Shown here: one piece after another, positions 8,502-8,652 of the stretch | Layout: each line of letters opens with the position of its first letter | How positions within the stretch are numbered: position 1 is the stretch's first letter | NCBI RefSeq assembly: GCF_000331775.1 | Contig: NZ_CAPJ01000445.1 | Coordinates: 1-8,652, forward strand | DNA: 8,652 bases | Reading direction: 5' to 3' | From: Xanthomonas translucens pv. translucens DSM 18974 | Lineage (GTDB): Bacteria > Pseudomonadota > Gammaproteobacteria > Xanthomonadales > Xanthomonadaceae | The notes under the pieces: model-generated | Told to the model about the DNA's origin: nothing | The model's database searches: none | What the model saw: only the letters and a program-made list of their open reading frames with translations | Position numbers and translations under genes: made by a program

Positions 8502-8652
8502 ATGCGTTACAGCTTGCATGCCATCGTGGGAAGCGCGTTGCTGGTACTGGCCGGCTGCAGCAGTGCGCCGCCGGTCGCGCCACCGCCGCCGCCGCCGAAA
8601 GCGCCGCCGATGCCCAGCAGCGGCACGGCGCAGCAGGCGCAGGCGGTGCTCG
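8502..8652 (+). CDS. Proline-rich lipoprotein, N-terminal part
   Basis: The frame begins MRYSLHAIVGSALLVLAGCS and runs off the right edge after 50 codons. It shows a lipoprotein signal: one basic residue, a hydrophobic core and the lipobox LAGC with Cys19 as the expected lipidated residue. Ser follows the Cys, so by the usual +2 rule it would go to the outer membrane. After this comes a flexible Pro/Ala stretch (APPVAPPPPPKAPPMP), then a Gln/Ala-rich part where the folded domain may start. AAGGAG at 8487-8492 is nine bases from this ATG and only three from the in-frame ATG at 8496, so 8502 is the better start. The family cannot be named from this piece. It lies beyond a terminator-like hairpin and probably has its own promoter. 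Confidence 0.8.
   Translation, partial: MRYSLHAIVGSALLVLAGCSSAPPVAPPPPPPKAPPMPSSGTAQQAQAVL

Overview
The window reads as a chromosomal stretch from a high-GC gammaproteobacterium of the Xanthomonadaceae, most likely Xanthomonas or a close relative. Three things support this. Codon third positions are strongly G/C-biased. The UppP and glutamine synthetase proteins look like xanthomonad family members (judged from memory of the families, not from a search). The spaces between genes hold hairpin and heptamer repeats of a kind I associate with xanthomonad intergenic regions.

Layout. At the left edge is the tail of an unidentified protein (1-111), followed closely by a YbhB/YbcL-type PEBP-fold protein (133-744). 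A hairpin-rich repeat (745-901) separates it from the convergent gene uppP (907-1698, minus strand), which encodes undecaprenyl-diphosphatase. The divergent region between uppP and glnA (1699-1922) carries a near-textbook nitrogen control region: two NtrC-type sites, an exact match to the IHF consensus and a sigma-54 -24/-12 promoter. Then, all on the plus strand, come glnA (1923-3332), a PII gene (glnK/glnB, 3662-4000), amtB (4020-5456), ntrB (5796-6833) and ntrC (6844-8277). After ntrC there is a heptamer-based palindromic element of about 110 nt, a terminator-like hairpin, and the start of a proline-rich lipoprotein gene that runs off the window.

How the genes work together. This is a compact ammonium-assimilation module. 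AmtB brings in ammonium and glutamine synthetase fixes it into glutamine. The PII protein senses nitrogen and energy status, and is expected to gate AmtB and steer both NtrB and GlnA adenylylation. NtrB phosphorylates NtrC, and NtrC-P with sigma-54 is expected to activate the glnA promoter. A further NtrC-type palindrome ends on the first base of the proposed ntrB start codon, which suggests autoregulation of ntrBC. The glnA-glnK gap and the amtB-ntrB gap each hold strong hairpins, so the module is probably at least three transcription units or a partly attenuated readthrough unit. I see no sigma-54 promoter or NtrC site directly ahead of glnK.

No previously undescribed gene system is evident. 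All full-length genes belong to known families. The points worth a second look are regulatory and structural: the glnA control region, the NtrC site at the ntrB start, the hairpins between genes, and the two intergenic repeat elements.
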